From Protula sp. h YS-2021 (taxonomy: Eukaryota; Annelida; Polychaeta; Sabellida; Serpulidae), in the NCBI GenBank assembly GCA_949752745.1, contig OX457025.1, positions 98,939,587 to 99,003,586 of the forward strand: a DNA stretch of 64,000 nt, read 5' to 3'. The notes beneath the pieces are model-generated. The model made no database searches. It was not told the origin of the DNA and was given only the letters and a program-made list of their open reading frames with translations. Positions 12,177-21,715 of the stretch are shown here, one piece after another. The stretch's first letter is position 1. Each line of letters opens with the position of its first letter. Position numbers and translations under genes: made by a program.

Positions 12177-15100
12177 CTAGAAATCAAAAATCAAACCAAA
12201 AATCACTTATTACTCAAATCAGGAATCTTAAAAGTTGAGATACTAAGGGTTTAGCACCCCAGTAAAAATGTACACAAAGCTTTATTTAATTCTGATTTTT
12301 TTTTATGTTTTCTCACGCGCCTTTTCTTCACTTATGTTCTATTTATTATGTTTTTTTCCTCCGGCCTGTGCAAATGGGACTCCAACACACATGTTCCTCC
12401 CGTGCATATATTCCTCCACTAACTCTAACACATATGTTCCTCCCGTGCATATATTCATCCACTAAATATAACACACATGTTCCTCCCATGCATATATCCC
12501 TCCACTAACTCTAACACACACGTTCCACCCATACATATATTTGTCCACTAACTCTAACGCACATGTTCCTCCCGTGCATATATTCCTCCACTAACTCTAA
12601 CACATATGTTCCTCCCGTGCATATATTCATCCACTAAATATAACACACATGTTCCTCCCATGCATATATCCCTCCACTAACTCTAACACACACGTTCCAC
12701 CCATACATATATTTGTCCACTAACTCTAACACATATGTTCCTTCCGTGCATATATTCCTCCACTATCTCTAGCACATATGTTCCTTCCGTGCATATATTC
12801 CTCCACTAACTCTAACACACATGTTCCTCCCGTGCATATATTCCCCCATTTACTCTGACACGCATGTTCTTCCAGTGCAAATATTCCTCAATTAACCCCA
12901 ACACACATGTTCCTCCCCTGCGTGTATATATTCCTCCATTTACCCTTCCAATAATGTCCCTCCCGTCTACACAGGTTTTCTCCCACTTACTCTAACAATG
13001 ACGTTCCTTCCGCCTGCACAGGTCTTCCCCCACTTACCCTAACAATGATGTTCCTCCCGCCCGCACAGGTCTTCCCCCACTTACCCTAACAATGATGTTC
13101 CTCCCGCCCGCACAGGTCTTCCCCCACTTACTCTAACAATGATGTTCCTTCCGCCCGCACAGGTCTTCCCCCACTTACCCTAACAATGATGTTCCTCCCG
13201 CCCGCACAGGTCTTCCCCCACTTACCCTAACAATGATGTTCCTTCCGCCCGCACAAGTCTTCCCCCACTTACCCTAACAATGATGTTCCTCCCGCCCGCA
13301 CAGGTCTTCCCCCACTTACCCTAACAATGGTGTTCCTCCCACCTGCACAGGTTTTACCCCACTTACCCTCACAAACATGTTCCTCCCGCCTATGATGTAT
13401 CTGCCCTCGCTAATTCTCTCCACTTGGAAGCAGTTCTCGCACTTACACGTGCTCGTCATTTCCACGACCTGTCAATCAGCACATTACGTCATAAATACGT
13501 CACACCCTACAACAGAGTCGGAGTGAAGAATCTAAGCACCTTTGGCAGACGCTGACCAAGGTGCGTTTTTTACAATCCGACCACTTCCAATGCTTTGTCT
13601 TATTAATGAAAAATAAAGTGTTTTTTTTTTTTTTTAATTACGAGATTTAAAGAGTTCTGCAGGTCCATACACCCGTGGGTGAATCGGGGGGGGGGGGGGA
13701 GGGGGGGGGTGGGCGGGGGTGAAAGCCCCATATTTTCCATTCGTTTAGACCAGTCCATTGGTGAATTCGTTTAACCAGGAATATTTCCATACGTTACGAC
13801 TGAGGGCATGCCCAGTAATTCAACATTGAGCAAACAGGGGTATTGATTTATTGATATTACTTGACACTCACAAAATACATAGACAAAAAATAAATACACA
13901 AAAACATACAGAAAAAAAACGAAAAGGTTGGGAAAAAGCATCCTGTCATGCTCTCTGTTCCAAACTGATAACACACCATATAAGACAACACAAAATTATA
14001 GTAACTAACTCAGCTTACAATATCATCGGTGCAGTCTGGTCGCCAAAGGCGGAAAACAAAACGAACGAAAATATATCAATGTAAACAAGCAAACTTGAAA
14101 CCAAAAACTGAATTTGAACTAAAGCATATTTGAGGCAGAAACTCATTACTATCCGTTCACATTACTTGGGCGTCCACGTAGCTAAGCTATACGAAAAGAA
14201 AAACATATTTTAGCTCAATTCAATGCTTTTCAATATCATATGAACGCATCAGAAGTTACGTAATTTTATAAATATTACTTCTCATTACTTTTGAACGGGA
14301 ATTACTTGCATAATTCATTTAAAATTATAACTGAAGAGGTCATGGCAACTTTTGTGTCCCCGCCTCCCGTATGCTAATCTAATTCATTATCTTAATCAAC
14401 TATTGCGAAGTGATTTTTTGTTGAAATAAACTGCATGAATTAGCCGAAAAAAAATAAACTAGGGCACACAGGATAAAAAGTAAAACTAAATAAATAAGAA
14501 CCTTTTTATCGACGGCGTCGTTTTTCACGGCTTTCCGCGTCGGTCTCACCGCGCCCTCATCCCCCGCGCCATTATCTCGCGCCTTTTCCACTCCGTTTTT
14601 CTTCACTGACTCTTCGTTTTGACTCGCTTCGAGGCCGTTATTAGCATCTTTCCCCTCCTCCGTGCTTGAGACTGATTCGGCCGACTCGAACACTTCCGAA
14701 GACGCCTCAAGTTTGTCGATCTCTGCCTCCATCTTGCAAAAAAAAACCTCTTTTGTTTGTTCCTCATATGAATAACATTGTACTTTTTACTATTACCAAG
14801 AATAAGATGTTCTACAAGGTGCTTACTATGTCAAGGTGTGGTGATTCTACCATGTGCTTACTATGCTGCGGTAATTGGATTCTACCATCAACTCAACCTT
14901 GCCTTAATGAGGACCAGTCGCCCTATGATACACGTATTTGCCTTAACCTCTCCCCACCTCCCACCCCCCGCAACATCATCGTAGAATTTTTTTACTTGCT
15001 ACCAAAGCTGTTAAAACGCGTTCACCAGGATAAGGAATGTCTAGATCAATTTACACTGATTATGGTGGTGGGAGGGGGGGGGGGCGATAAGCGATACGGC

Positions 15101-18100
15101 TGTGATCACCTTGAGGACGATATGGGGTTTTCAGGCCGTATTTACCTTGATGATGTTAGGGGTTTTTCAGGCCCTGTTTGCCGTGAGGTTGGGGGGTTGC
15201 GATTCAGGTCGTGTTTGCCTTGATGAGGTTTTTTTTTTTGGGGGGGGGGGGGGGTAAGGCCGCGGTTTACCTTGGTGAGGAAGGGGTGGGGGGGTTAAGG
15301 CCGTGGTTTACCTTGGTGAGGAAGGGGTGGGGGGGGGTTAAGGCCGTGTTTACCTTGGTGAGGAAGGGGTGGGGGGGGGGGTTAAGGCCGTGGTTTACCT
15401 TGGTGAGGAAGGGGTGGGGGAGGGGGGTTAAGGCCGTGTTTACCTTGGTGAGGAAGGGATGGGGGGGGGGGGTTAAGGCCGTGTTTACCTTGATGAGGTT
15501 GGGGGTCGGGGGGGGGGGGAGGTTCAGGCCGTGTTTACCTTGAATGAGGTTGGGGTGGGGGTTTTCAGGCTCTGTTTACCTTGATGAGGTTGGGGGCGGG
15601 GGGGGGGGGGGGGTTTCAGGCCGTGTTTACCTTGATAAGGTTGGGGGAGGGGGGTTTAAGGCCCTGTTTATCTTGATGAGGTTGGGGGTGGGGGGTTTTC
15701 AGGCTCTGTTTTCCTTGATGAGGTTGGGGGTGGGGGGTTTTCAGGCCGTGTTTACCTTGATAAGGTTGGGGGTGGGGGGTTTTCAGGCTCTGTTTTCCTT
15801 GATGAGGTTGGGGGTGGGGGGTTTTCAGGCCGTGTTTACCTTGATAAGGTTGGGGGTGGGGGGTTTTAAGGCTCTGTTTTCCTTGATGAGGTTGGGGGTG
15901 GGGGGTTTTCAGGCTCTGTTTACATTGATGAGGTTGGGGTGGGGGTTTTCAGGCTCTGTTTTCCTTGATGAGGTTGGGGGTGGGGGGGTTTTCAGGCTCC
16001 GTTTACCTTGATGAGGTTGGGGGTGGGGGGTTTTCAGGCTCTGTTTTCCTTGATGAGGTTGGGGGTGGGGGGTTTTCAGGCTCTGTTTACCTTGATGAGG
16101 TTGGGGGTGGGGGGTTTTCAGGCCCTGTTTACCTTGATGAGGTTGGGGGTGGGGGGTTTTCAGGCCGTGTTTACCTTGATGAGGTCGGGGGTGGGGGTTT
16201 TCAGGCCCTGTTTACCTTGATGAGGTTGGGGGTGGGGGATTTTCAGGCCGTGTTTACCTTGATGAGGTCGGGGGTGGGGGTTTTTCAGGCCCTGTTTTCC
16301 TTGATGAGGTTGGTGGTGGGGGGTTTTCAGGCTCTGTTTACCTTGATGAGGTTGGGGGTGGGGGGTTTTCAGGCCCTGTTTACCTTGATGAGGTTGGGGG
16401 TGGGGGGTTTTCAGGCCGTGTTTACCTTGATGAGGCCGGATAGGGGGTTTTCAGGCCCTGTTTACCTTGATGAGGTTGGGGGTGGGGGTTTTCAGGCCCT
16501 GTTTACCTTGATGAGGTTGGGGGTGGGGGATTTTCAGGCCGTGTTTACCTTGATGAGGTTGGAGGCGGGGGGTTTTCAGGCCGTGTTTACCTTGATGAGG
16601 TTGGAGGTGGGGGGTTTTCAGGCCGTGTTTACCTTGATGAGGTTGGGTGGTTCCAGGCCGTATTTCATCCCTAATCTGGCCAGCTCCAACAAACAGAGAA
16701 TAACGCTTTTTTCCGCTTTGTGTAAAACTGAAAAAGAAATTACACGTTCATTTAACCAAGTATTTACAGCAGGTTGTGAGAAATATGAAGTTACCCGGGA
16801 TAACTTAACTTAGTTAACTCCAAACAATATGTGTTGGTAGCAAAACGCCGCCTGAAGTGGAGAGGGAGGTGGGAAGGGGGTAGGGAGGAAGAGAGATCGG
16901 GCGGGGGGGGGGGCAAGGGAAGGAGGTGGGCGGGAGGAGGAGCGAGGGAGGGAGATGGGGCCGGGGGTGAGAGGTGGGAAGGAAGGCGGGTTGGAGAGGG
17001 AGCGTGGGGAGTGAGGTGGGACGGAGGAGGGAGGAAGGGAGATGGGGCGGGAGGAGGGGCAAGGGAAGGTGGGCGGGGGGAGGGGCGAGGGAGGGTGGGG
17101 GAAAAGAGGGGAGCGTTACTAACCAAGGCCTTCCGTCTCGAACATGCACTCGTCCTTGATGTGATGCTCTTTGCACCATTTCAGAAACGAGGCCGTGTTG
17201 TCTCGTGCAAACCACGTGCCAGAACTCGCGTTCTCACGATACTTCGGCTTGGCACTTACACCGTTCACAACCTGGCAAAACGTAACCCACATCAAAAACA
17301 AATCATCAACAATGATGCAGAACGTCATCCACATCAAAAAGAGATCATCAACAATTCATCAACTATTTTATCTTTCACTTATTGTTTCTGTTTCAATTTT
17401 ATTTTCTCTTTATTTATTTTTTATTTATTTATTTTTTTTATTAGCTTTTTGTCAAGTTCACAACCTACCCCATGTCAACTAATTTCATTCCGATTTGGCC
17501 TAATGGTACACTGTCTCCAAAGCACAAGTGAATATATTCATCACAAATGACTCATGCAGCATGTTTTGTAAAATCAAAACCTGGAACCCCCAGCCCTTTC
17601 TCTCCCCCTCTCCCTGCCGTCCTCTCCCCCTCTCACACGCCTCAGTCTACCCAGGGGTGACAGCCTGGCACGGGAGGGAGGGGATGAACGTACGCCGTGC
17701 TCTCCGGTGGCTAGCCTCTCCCACCCAGGGGTGACAGCCCGGGACGGGAGGGAGGGGATGAACGTACGCCGTGCTCTCCGGTGGCTAGCCTCTCCCACCC
17801 AGGGGTGACAGCCCGGGACGGGAGGGAGGGGATGAACGTACGCCGTTCTCTCCGGTGGCCAGCCTCTCCCACCCAGGGGTGACAGCCCGGGACGGAAGGG
17901 AGGGGATGAACGTACGCCGTGCTCTCCGGTGGCTAGCCTCTCCCACCCCGGGGTGACAGCCTGGCACGGGGGGAGGGAGGGGATGAACGTACGCCGTGCT
18001 CCTTGGTGGCTAGCCTCGCCTCGTCCTCCTTCTCCTGTATGATCTTGGCGAGTTTGCACAAATACACGCCGTTGTCAAGACACCCCAGGAAATCCTCCAC

Positions 18101-18876
18101 CACGATGTCATGGCAACCTGGAGAGAAGATGGCGACTTGTCAGCACAGAACAAATGTTTCACAAAAAAGATAGCCAATAACACTGGACCCGGCAGTGAAC
18201 GGTAGGCTGCTGTAGGGGCAGGAAAAGTCATTTTCCATCCCTTTTATCCAAGCACCACATATACCTCGTTTTGACTGCCGTTTTCACTGGACAACTCATT
18301 CGGTGGTTTCGCAGTTTTGGCCATAGCCAAAACACGAAATTTTCAAAATTTAATTTGTCAGAAAAGCTTCACTGGAATACAGGCAAAACAAGTTAACAGC
18401 ACAGCAGGTTGAACGTTGTGGTTGTTTCAGGTTAAAATAAACCGGACAATCGCATAAACTGGATAAACGTATAATATCTTTTGAAAACCGGCTATGCATT
18501 TAACCAATTTCGACTTACTCATTTCAGCTGCTCCTACAACCATCTCCCCACCCTCCTCCCCAATATCCCTCCCCCTATCCCCCAACCTTCCCTACCTCTC
18601 TGCCCTCCATCGGTCAGCCCACAAATCCATCGAGAGGTTTTCCTCCTTTTTAACCTCCACAGAAGGGGCCCCGTGCCCTCCCCCTCCCTCCCCCGCCGAG
18701 AACACACCTAAGGTTTCATTGAGCCACTGCACGAGGTCCTCTTTGATTGGCTGCAGGGCCTGTTCCTGCCACTGCTGCAGGATGTGCAAGTCACCCTCGT
18801 CCCCCTGCAGCGACGACTTCCGGCCGCGCGTGTTGCCCACGTCGCCCGCGCCCGGCACAGGGATGTGCGCGTCCAT
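11961..18876 (-). CDS. GAS2: GAS2-like actin/microtubule linker protein, 7 exons, apparently complete
   Basis: The gene is spliced from exons 18876-18708, 18117-17993, 17271-17124, 16727-16633, 14732-14502, 13468-13367 and 12176-11961. The coding length is 1,086 nt (361 residues plus stop). Phases agree at every junction and all introns are GT-AG; only the exon 5 donor (GTTCTT) is weak. A calponin-homology domain spans about residues 38-178 ([54 protein letters not shown]). An acidic, Ser-rich linker follows (about 180-255). A GAR domain spans about 257-315 ([40 protein letters not shown]). In the family the CH domain associates with actin and GAR binds microtubules. Human GAS2 is a similar size (about 313 aa). 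The start ATG lies 34 nt inside its exon, whose frame is open to the acceptor, so an upstream coding exon is possible. Several introns carry minisatellites built from the gene's own splice sites. Confidence 0.88.
12385..12950. repeat. 43-bp minisatellite in GAS2-like intron 6, about 13 copies, related to the exon 6 donor
   Basis: On the - strand each unit carries GGGAGGAACATGTGTGTTAG followed by an AGTTAGTGG, a diverged form of the exon 6 end plus its 5' splice site. A block of about 180 bp is itself duplicated (about 12420-12545 and 12600-12725). Confidence 0.85.
12955..13366. repeat. 47-bp minisatellite copied from the exon 6 5' splice site, about 8-9 copies
   Basis: On the - strand each unit holds CGGGAGGAACATCATTGTTAG, cut here to its recognisable core GGAGGAACA, followed by GGGTAAGTG. 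The real exon 6 ends GGAGGAACATGTTTGTGAGG and continues GTAAGTGG. The array abuts the real donor at 13366. Confidence 0.93.
13367..13468 (-). CDS. GAS2: GAS2-like exon 6: Cys-rich first half of the GAR domain
   Basis: The acceptor is TTGACAG and the donor is AGG/GTAAGT. The 34 codons include [26 protein letters not shown] and NMFVR. The Cys residues match the metal-binding start of GAR domains. Confidence 0.9.
13469..14501. other. GAS2-like intron 5
   Basis: No exon or repeat gene is seen. It contains a poly-A tract (about 13621-13636 on the opposite strand) and long poly-G runs at about 13687-13715. Confidence 0.5.
14502..14732 (-). CDS. GAS2: GAS2-like exon 5: acidic, serine-rich linker
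   Basis: The acceptor TTTGCAAG directly precedes an ATG codon, here an internal Met. The 77 codons in phase 0 begin [17 protein letters not shown] and end NDAVDKK, joining the CH domain (…EPPNLIK) to the GAR domain. The sequence reads through the GT into a hydrophobic stretch that looks like a membrane segment, so an intron-retained form would be a 110-residue tail-anchored-like protein. The GTTCTT donor is weak, so this alternative deserves a transcript check. Confidence 0.8.
15120..16632. repeat. 42-bp minisatellite copied from the exon 4 5' splice site, about 35 copies
   Basis: On the - strand each unit contains AACCTCATCAAG/GTAAACACGGCCTG (slash at the splice point; read as two parts), identical to the end of exon 4 plus its donor, followed by a C-rich run. 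The + strand is very G-rich (repeated G5-G12 runs), so G-quadruplexes are possible. Some copies carry GGAAAAC or other changes at the donor. The array directly abuts the real exon 4 donor. Open frames across it are repeat by-products. Confidence 0.93.
16633..16727 (-). CDS. GAS2: GAS2-like exon 4: end of the CH domain
   Basis: The acceptor is TTTCTTTTTCAG and the donor is AAG/GTAAAC. It reads (V)[31 protein letters not shown]. It starts in phase 1 and ends in phase 0, matching both neighbours. Confidence 0.92.
16855..17115. repeat. Polypurine tract (GGGAGG-type) in GAS2-like intron 3
   Basis: About 260 bp are almost entirely G and A on the + strand with few interruptions. It lies next to the exon 3 donor, but unlike the other arrays it shows no copy of exon sequence. 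Confidence 0.8.
17124..17271 (-). CDS. GAS2: GAS2-like exon 3: core of the CH domain
   Basis: The acceptor is TTTTGCCAG and the donor is CTTG/GTTAGT. It reads [48 protein letters not shown], the most diagnostic GAS2-type CH segment (FARDN...F..WC). Confidence 0.93.
17650..17992. repeat. 74-bp minisatellite copied from the exon 2 5' splice site, about 5 units
   Basis: On the - strand each unit repeats GAGGCTAGCCACC, GAGCACGGC and the donor GTACGTTC. Candidate intron starts are at 17992 (real), 17915, 17841, 17767 and 17693. Because 74 is not a multiple of three, use of a distal copy would change frame. Confidence 0.92.
17993..18117 (-). CDS. GAS2: GAS2-like exon 2: CH domain
   Basis: The acceptor is TTCTCTCCAG and the donor is GGC/GTACGT. 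It reads (G)[41 protein letters not shown]. The length of 125 nt takes phase 1 to phase 0. The next 74-bp array begins within its last bases. Confidence 0.92.
18481..18707. other. GAS2-like intron 1, C-rich
   Basis: The intron runs from the exon 1 donor (TTAG/GTGTGT at 18707) to 18118. The C-rich part here holds no tandem copies of the exon 1 donor. Confidence 0.5.
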
Positions 18877-18910
18877 GCTGAACCGGCGGCGAAACGCATG
18901 CGTCAGCTCA
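18708..18910 (-). CDS. GAS2: GAS2-like exon 1 (first coding exon found)
   Basis: The ATG is at 18876: [11 protein letters not shown], then [20 protein letters not shown] at the CH start. The acceptor TGTACTTACAG precedes 18910, and the frame between 18909 and 18876 is open (ELTHAFRRRFS), so the coding region may extend into an undetected upstream exon. GC content is high. Confidence 0.82.
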
Positions 18911-19490
18911 CTGTAAGTACAGGAAACGAATGCGTCAGCTCACTGCAAGTACAAGAAACGCATGTCTCAGCTCACTGGGGTGGGGGAGAGGGAGCGGGGT
19001 CAGGTCACTGTGGGTTGTGGAGGGGGAGCGGGATCAGGTCATGGGAGAGGGGAATCGGGGTCAGGTCATTGTGGGGTGGGGGAGGGGGAGTGGGGTCAGC
19101 TCACCGTGGGGTGGGGGGAGGGGGGGCGGGATCAGGTCATGGGGGAGGGGAATCGGGGTTAGGTATTTGTGGGGTGGGGGGGAGTGGGGTCAGCTCACCG
19201 TGGGGTGGGGGGAGGACGAGTGGGGTCAGGTCATTGTGGGGTGGGGGAGGGGAAGCGAGGTCAGCTCACCGTGGGGTGGGGAAGGGGAGCGGGGTATGCT
19301 CATCGTGGGGTGGGAGAGGGGAGCGGGGTCAGCTCACCGTGGGGTGGTGGCGGGGAGCGGGATTAGGTCACCGTGGGGTGGGGGAGGGGGAGCAGAGCGG
19401 GATCAGGTCACCGTGGGATGGGGGTGGGGGAGGGGGGATCAGGTTGCTGTGGGGTGGGGGGAGGGGAAGCGGGATCAGGTCATGAGAAGT
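18911..19490. repeat. Duplicated 3' splice site and G-rich minisatellite upstream of GAS2-like exon 1
   Basis: On the - strand the acceptor plus exon start (CAG/TGAGCTGACGCAT) occurs three times at 32-bp spacing (exon starts 18910, 18942, 18974; the third acceptor is degraded). It then continues as about 15 units of 35-40 bp that keep only GGTGAGCTGAC beside C-rich runs. GGTGAG resembles a 5' splice site, so the array offers decoy donors. Confidence 0.75.
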
Positions 19491-20194
19491 GCGCACCTGC
19501 CTCGTGTTGACCCCATTCCCTTACACTTATTTCCTCTTCTCATTCCTGAGTACACAATCAAGTACTGCTTGTGCCATAATCAGTATTCACAGCGGGCACT
19601 TTTGAAATTACTAGTCCAGAAGTCAAAATGGCGCTTCAGCCTCAGTGTACGCACGTTATTATACAAGACACAAATTGTCAAAACAACAGAACTATGCCAC
19701 GAATGTTGATATCCTCAGTCTTGTATTATATATCCAGTCACTTATTTCTGCCTTATGACATCCCGTGCTCTTCATGCTATTTTTTATTTTAATCTGATAG
19801 ATTTTTTTTTTTTTTTTTTGGGGGGGGGGGGGGGGTTTAATAATACACAGACTGTCACAGTGCTTGTGGGGCACTTGTGAGCTGGCTGTGCGCAGCATCT
19901 TGTGTGTGTGTGCTTTTTTTCGGCAGGCATATGTCATACAGCTCCTCACCCATCAATAGCTCATGTGTGACTGGCCGTACACAGCGACTCCCGATGGCGT
20001 GTGTGAAGAGCTCAATGACTCAATCCTTCACAGCTTCCTATCGAAATGGCAGGCAATGCTTCCCGTTCTATTGGGGGGATGGGGGGGGCGCACGGTAGAG
20101 GAGGAGGAGGGGGTGCAAGCAAGGGGGCAAGATACGAAGGGGCACCAGGGGTGTACGACAGAAAAAGCCAAATAAGACAAAACCTAAACACCGA
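19491..20194. other. Non-coding stretch
   Basis: No gene seen. There is a T19G17-like homopolymer boundary at about 19800-19836 and a G-rich patch at about 20070-20115. Confidence 0.35.
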
Positions 20195-20355
20195 CAGTTC
20201 AGTAACCTAAACAGTTACGGTGTGGTGACCTAAACAGTTATGGTGCAGTAACCCAAACAGTTGTGGTGCAGTAACCTAAAAGGTTACGCTGCAGTAACCT
20301 CAATAGTAACAGTGTAGTCAGATAAAACAGTTACGGTGTAGTGTCCAAAACAGTA
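20195..20355. repeat. 26-27 bp tandem repeat, about 6 copies
   Basis: Units contain CAGTAACCTAAACAGTTA with variation. Confidence 0.7.
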
Positions 20356-20574
20356 CCAACAGTGCAACTAGACTTCTGCGCCCTTTTGATTCTTCGGTGG
20401 CCCCTTGGATTTGGGCTTTTTTTTAATAGGACTATATTTTTTTTGTTTTTGAAATAATGATATGATTCAGCAGTTCACTAAATCGCTTCAAAAATCAAAT
20501 TGCTACTCCATAGAGACAGAACGAAATACTTTTGTATCTTTCATATTTCTGCCCTGTAGTGAGTGCAACGCGTC

Positions 20575-20915
20575 ACCTCACGAGACTTAAACGTGGTTTT
20601 GCGAGACTTGCACGTGACTTCGCGAGCTTTGCACGAGGCTAGATGAGAACACCCTGCACCAAGCAAACACCGCCACTGCAAGGATCATCAGAACTCTTAC
20701 GAGACTTAAGCGTGGTTTGGCGAGACTTACACTTGGCTCGCGAGATTTGCACGAGGCTTGACGAGAACACCCCGCATCAAGCAAACACCGCTACTGGAAG
20801 GGTCATCAGAAGCCTTGCGAGACTTAAACGTGGTTTGGCGAGACTTACACTCGACTCGCGAGATTTGCCCGAGGCTTGACGAGAACACCCCGCATCAAGC
20901 AAACACCGCCCTCTG
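20575..20915. repeat. 118-bp tandem repeat, about 2.8 copies
   Basis: Copies start at about 20582, 20701 and 20819 (GAGACTTAA) and contain GAGAACACCCCGCATCAAGC. An internal GCGAGACTT sub-repeat is visible. Confidence 0.85.
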
Positions 20916-21265
20916 CAAGGATCATCAGTAGCACGGGGACAAAGACAAACGGAGGCGCCGACGGACTGGAGGTTACTATACACTGGCAATGCCTCGTGTG
21001 ATTTGAAAACCAGATGCTGCACCCCAATTGTCAATACACAGACTACACAAGTACAACATACCACTGATTTTCTATTGACTTGCACACATAATAATGCAAT
21101 TACTTTCATTATTATCACTTTTGTTTTCTGTAACAGTAAATGCTACCCGCGTCGTACCACCTGGGGTATCACTGGTACGAGTCTGTGTGAATAAAACGAC
21201 AACAGAGGAAAAGCTGTGGACTACATAATGGGTGTCTGCTGTAATGTAAACTTTATTATAACACA

Positions 21266-21316
21266 ACACTATTATTATTATTATTAATATTATTATTATT
21301 ATTATTATTATTATAA
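21266..21316. repeat. (ATT)n microsatellite
   Basis: About 15 ATT triplets with one interruption. Confidence 0.95.
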
Positions 21317-21439
21317 CTGCACTGGATATTATTATTCGTTCAACCAATAACTTTATGATAGGCAATGGCTGCTGAAAAAAGAAATGAACTGCAGCAGTCG
21401 TATCCTAATTGCTACTTACACCAGGTTCCCATCCTAGCC

Positions 21440-21715
21440 CCGGCGATTTCCGATCCCGGACTCGGTTTTTTCCGATCTCGGATCCGGCGATTTCCGATCC
21501 CGGACTCGGGTATTTCCGGTCTCGCAATCGGCTATTTCCGATCCCAGACTCGACTATTTACGATCTCAAACTCGGCTATTTCCGATCCCGGACTAGGCTA
21601 TTCACGATCTCGTACTCGGCTATTTCCGATCCCGGACTAGGCTATTCACGATCTCGTACTCGGCTATTTCCGATCCTGGACTAAACTATTCACGATCTCG
21701 TACTCGGCTATTTAC
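21440..21715. repeat. 22-bp minisatellite, about 12 copies
   Basis: Units contain ACTCGGCTATTTCCGATC. A shadow frame is open through part of it. Confidence 0.88.

Noticed and set aside
15211..16813. Long + strand frames of up to 282 codons
   Set aside because: They follow the 42-bp intron minisatellite (14-residue repeats, Gly-rich) opposite the GAS2-like gene. The period being a multiple of three explains the openness.
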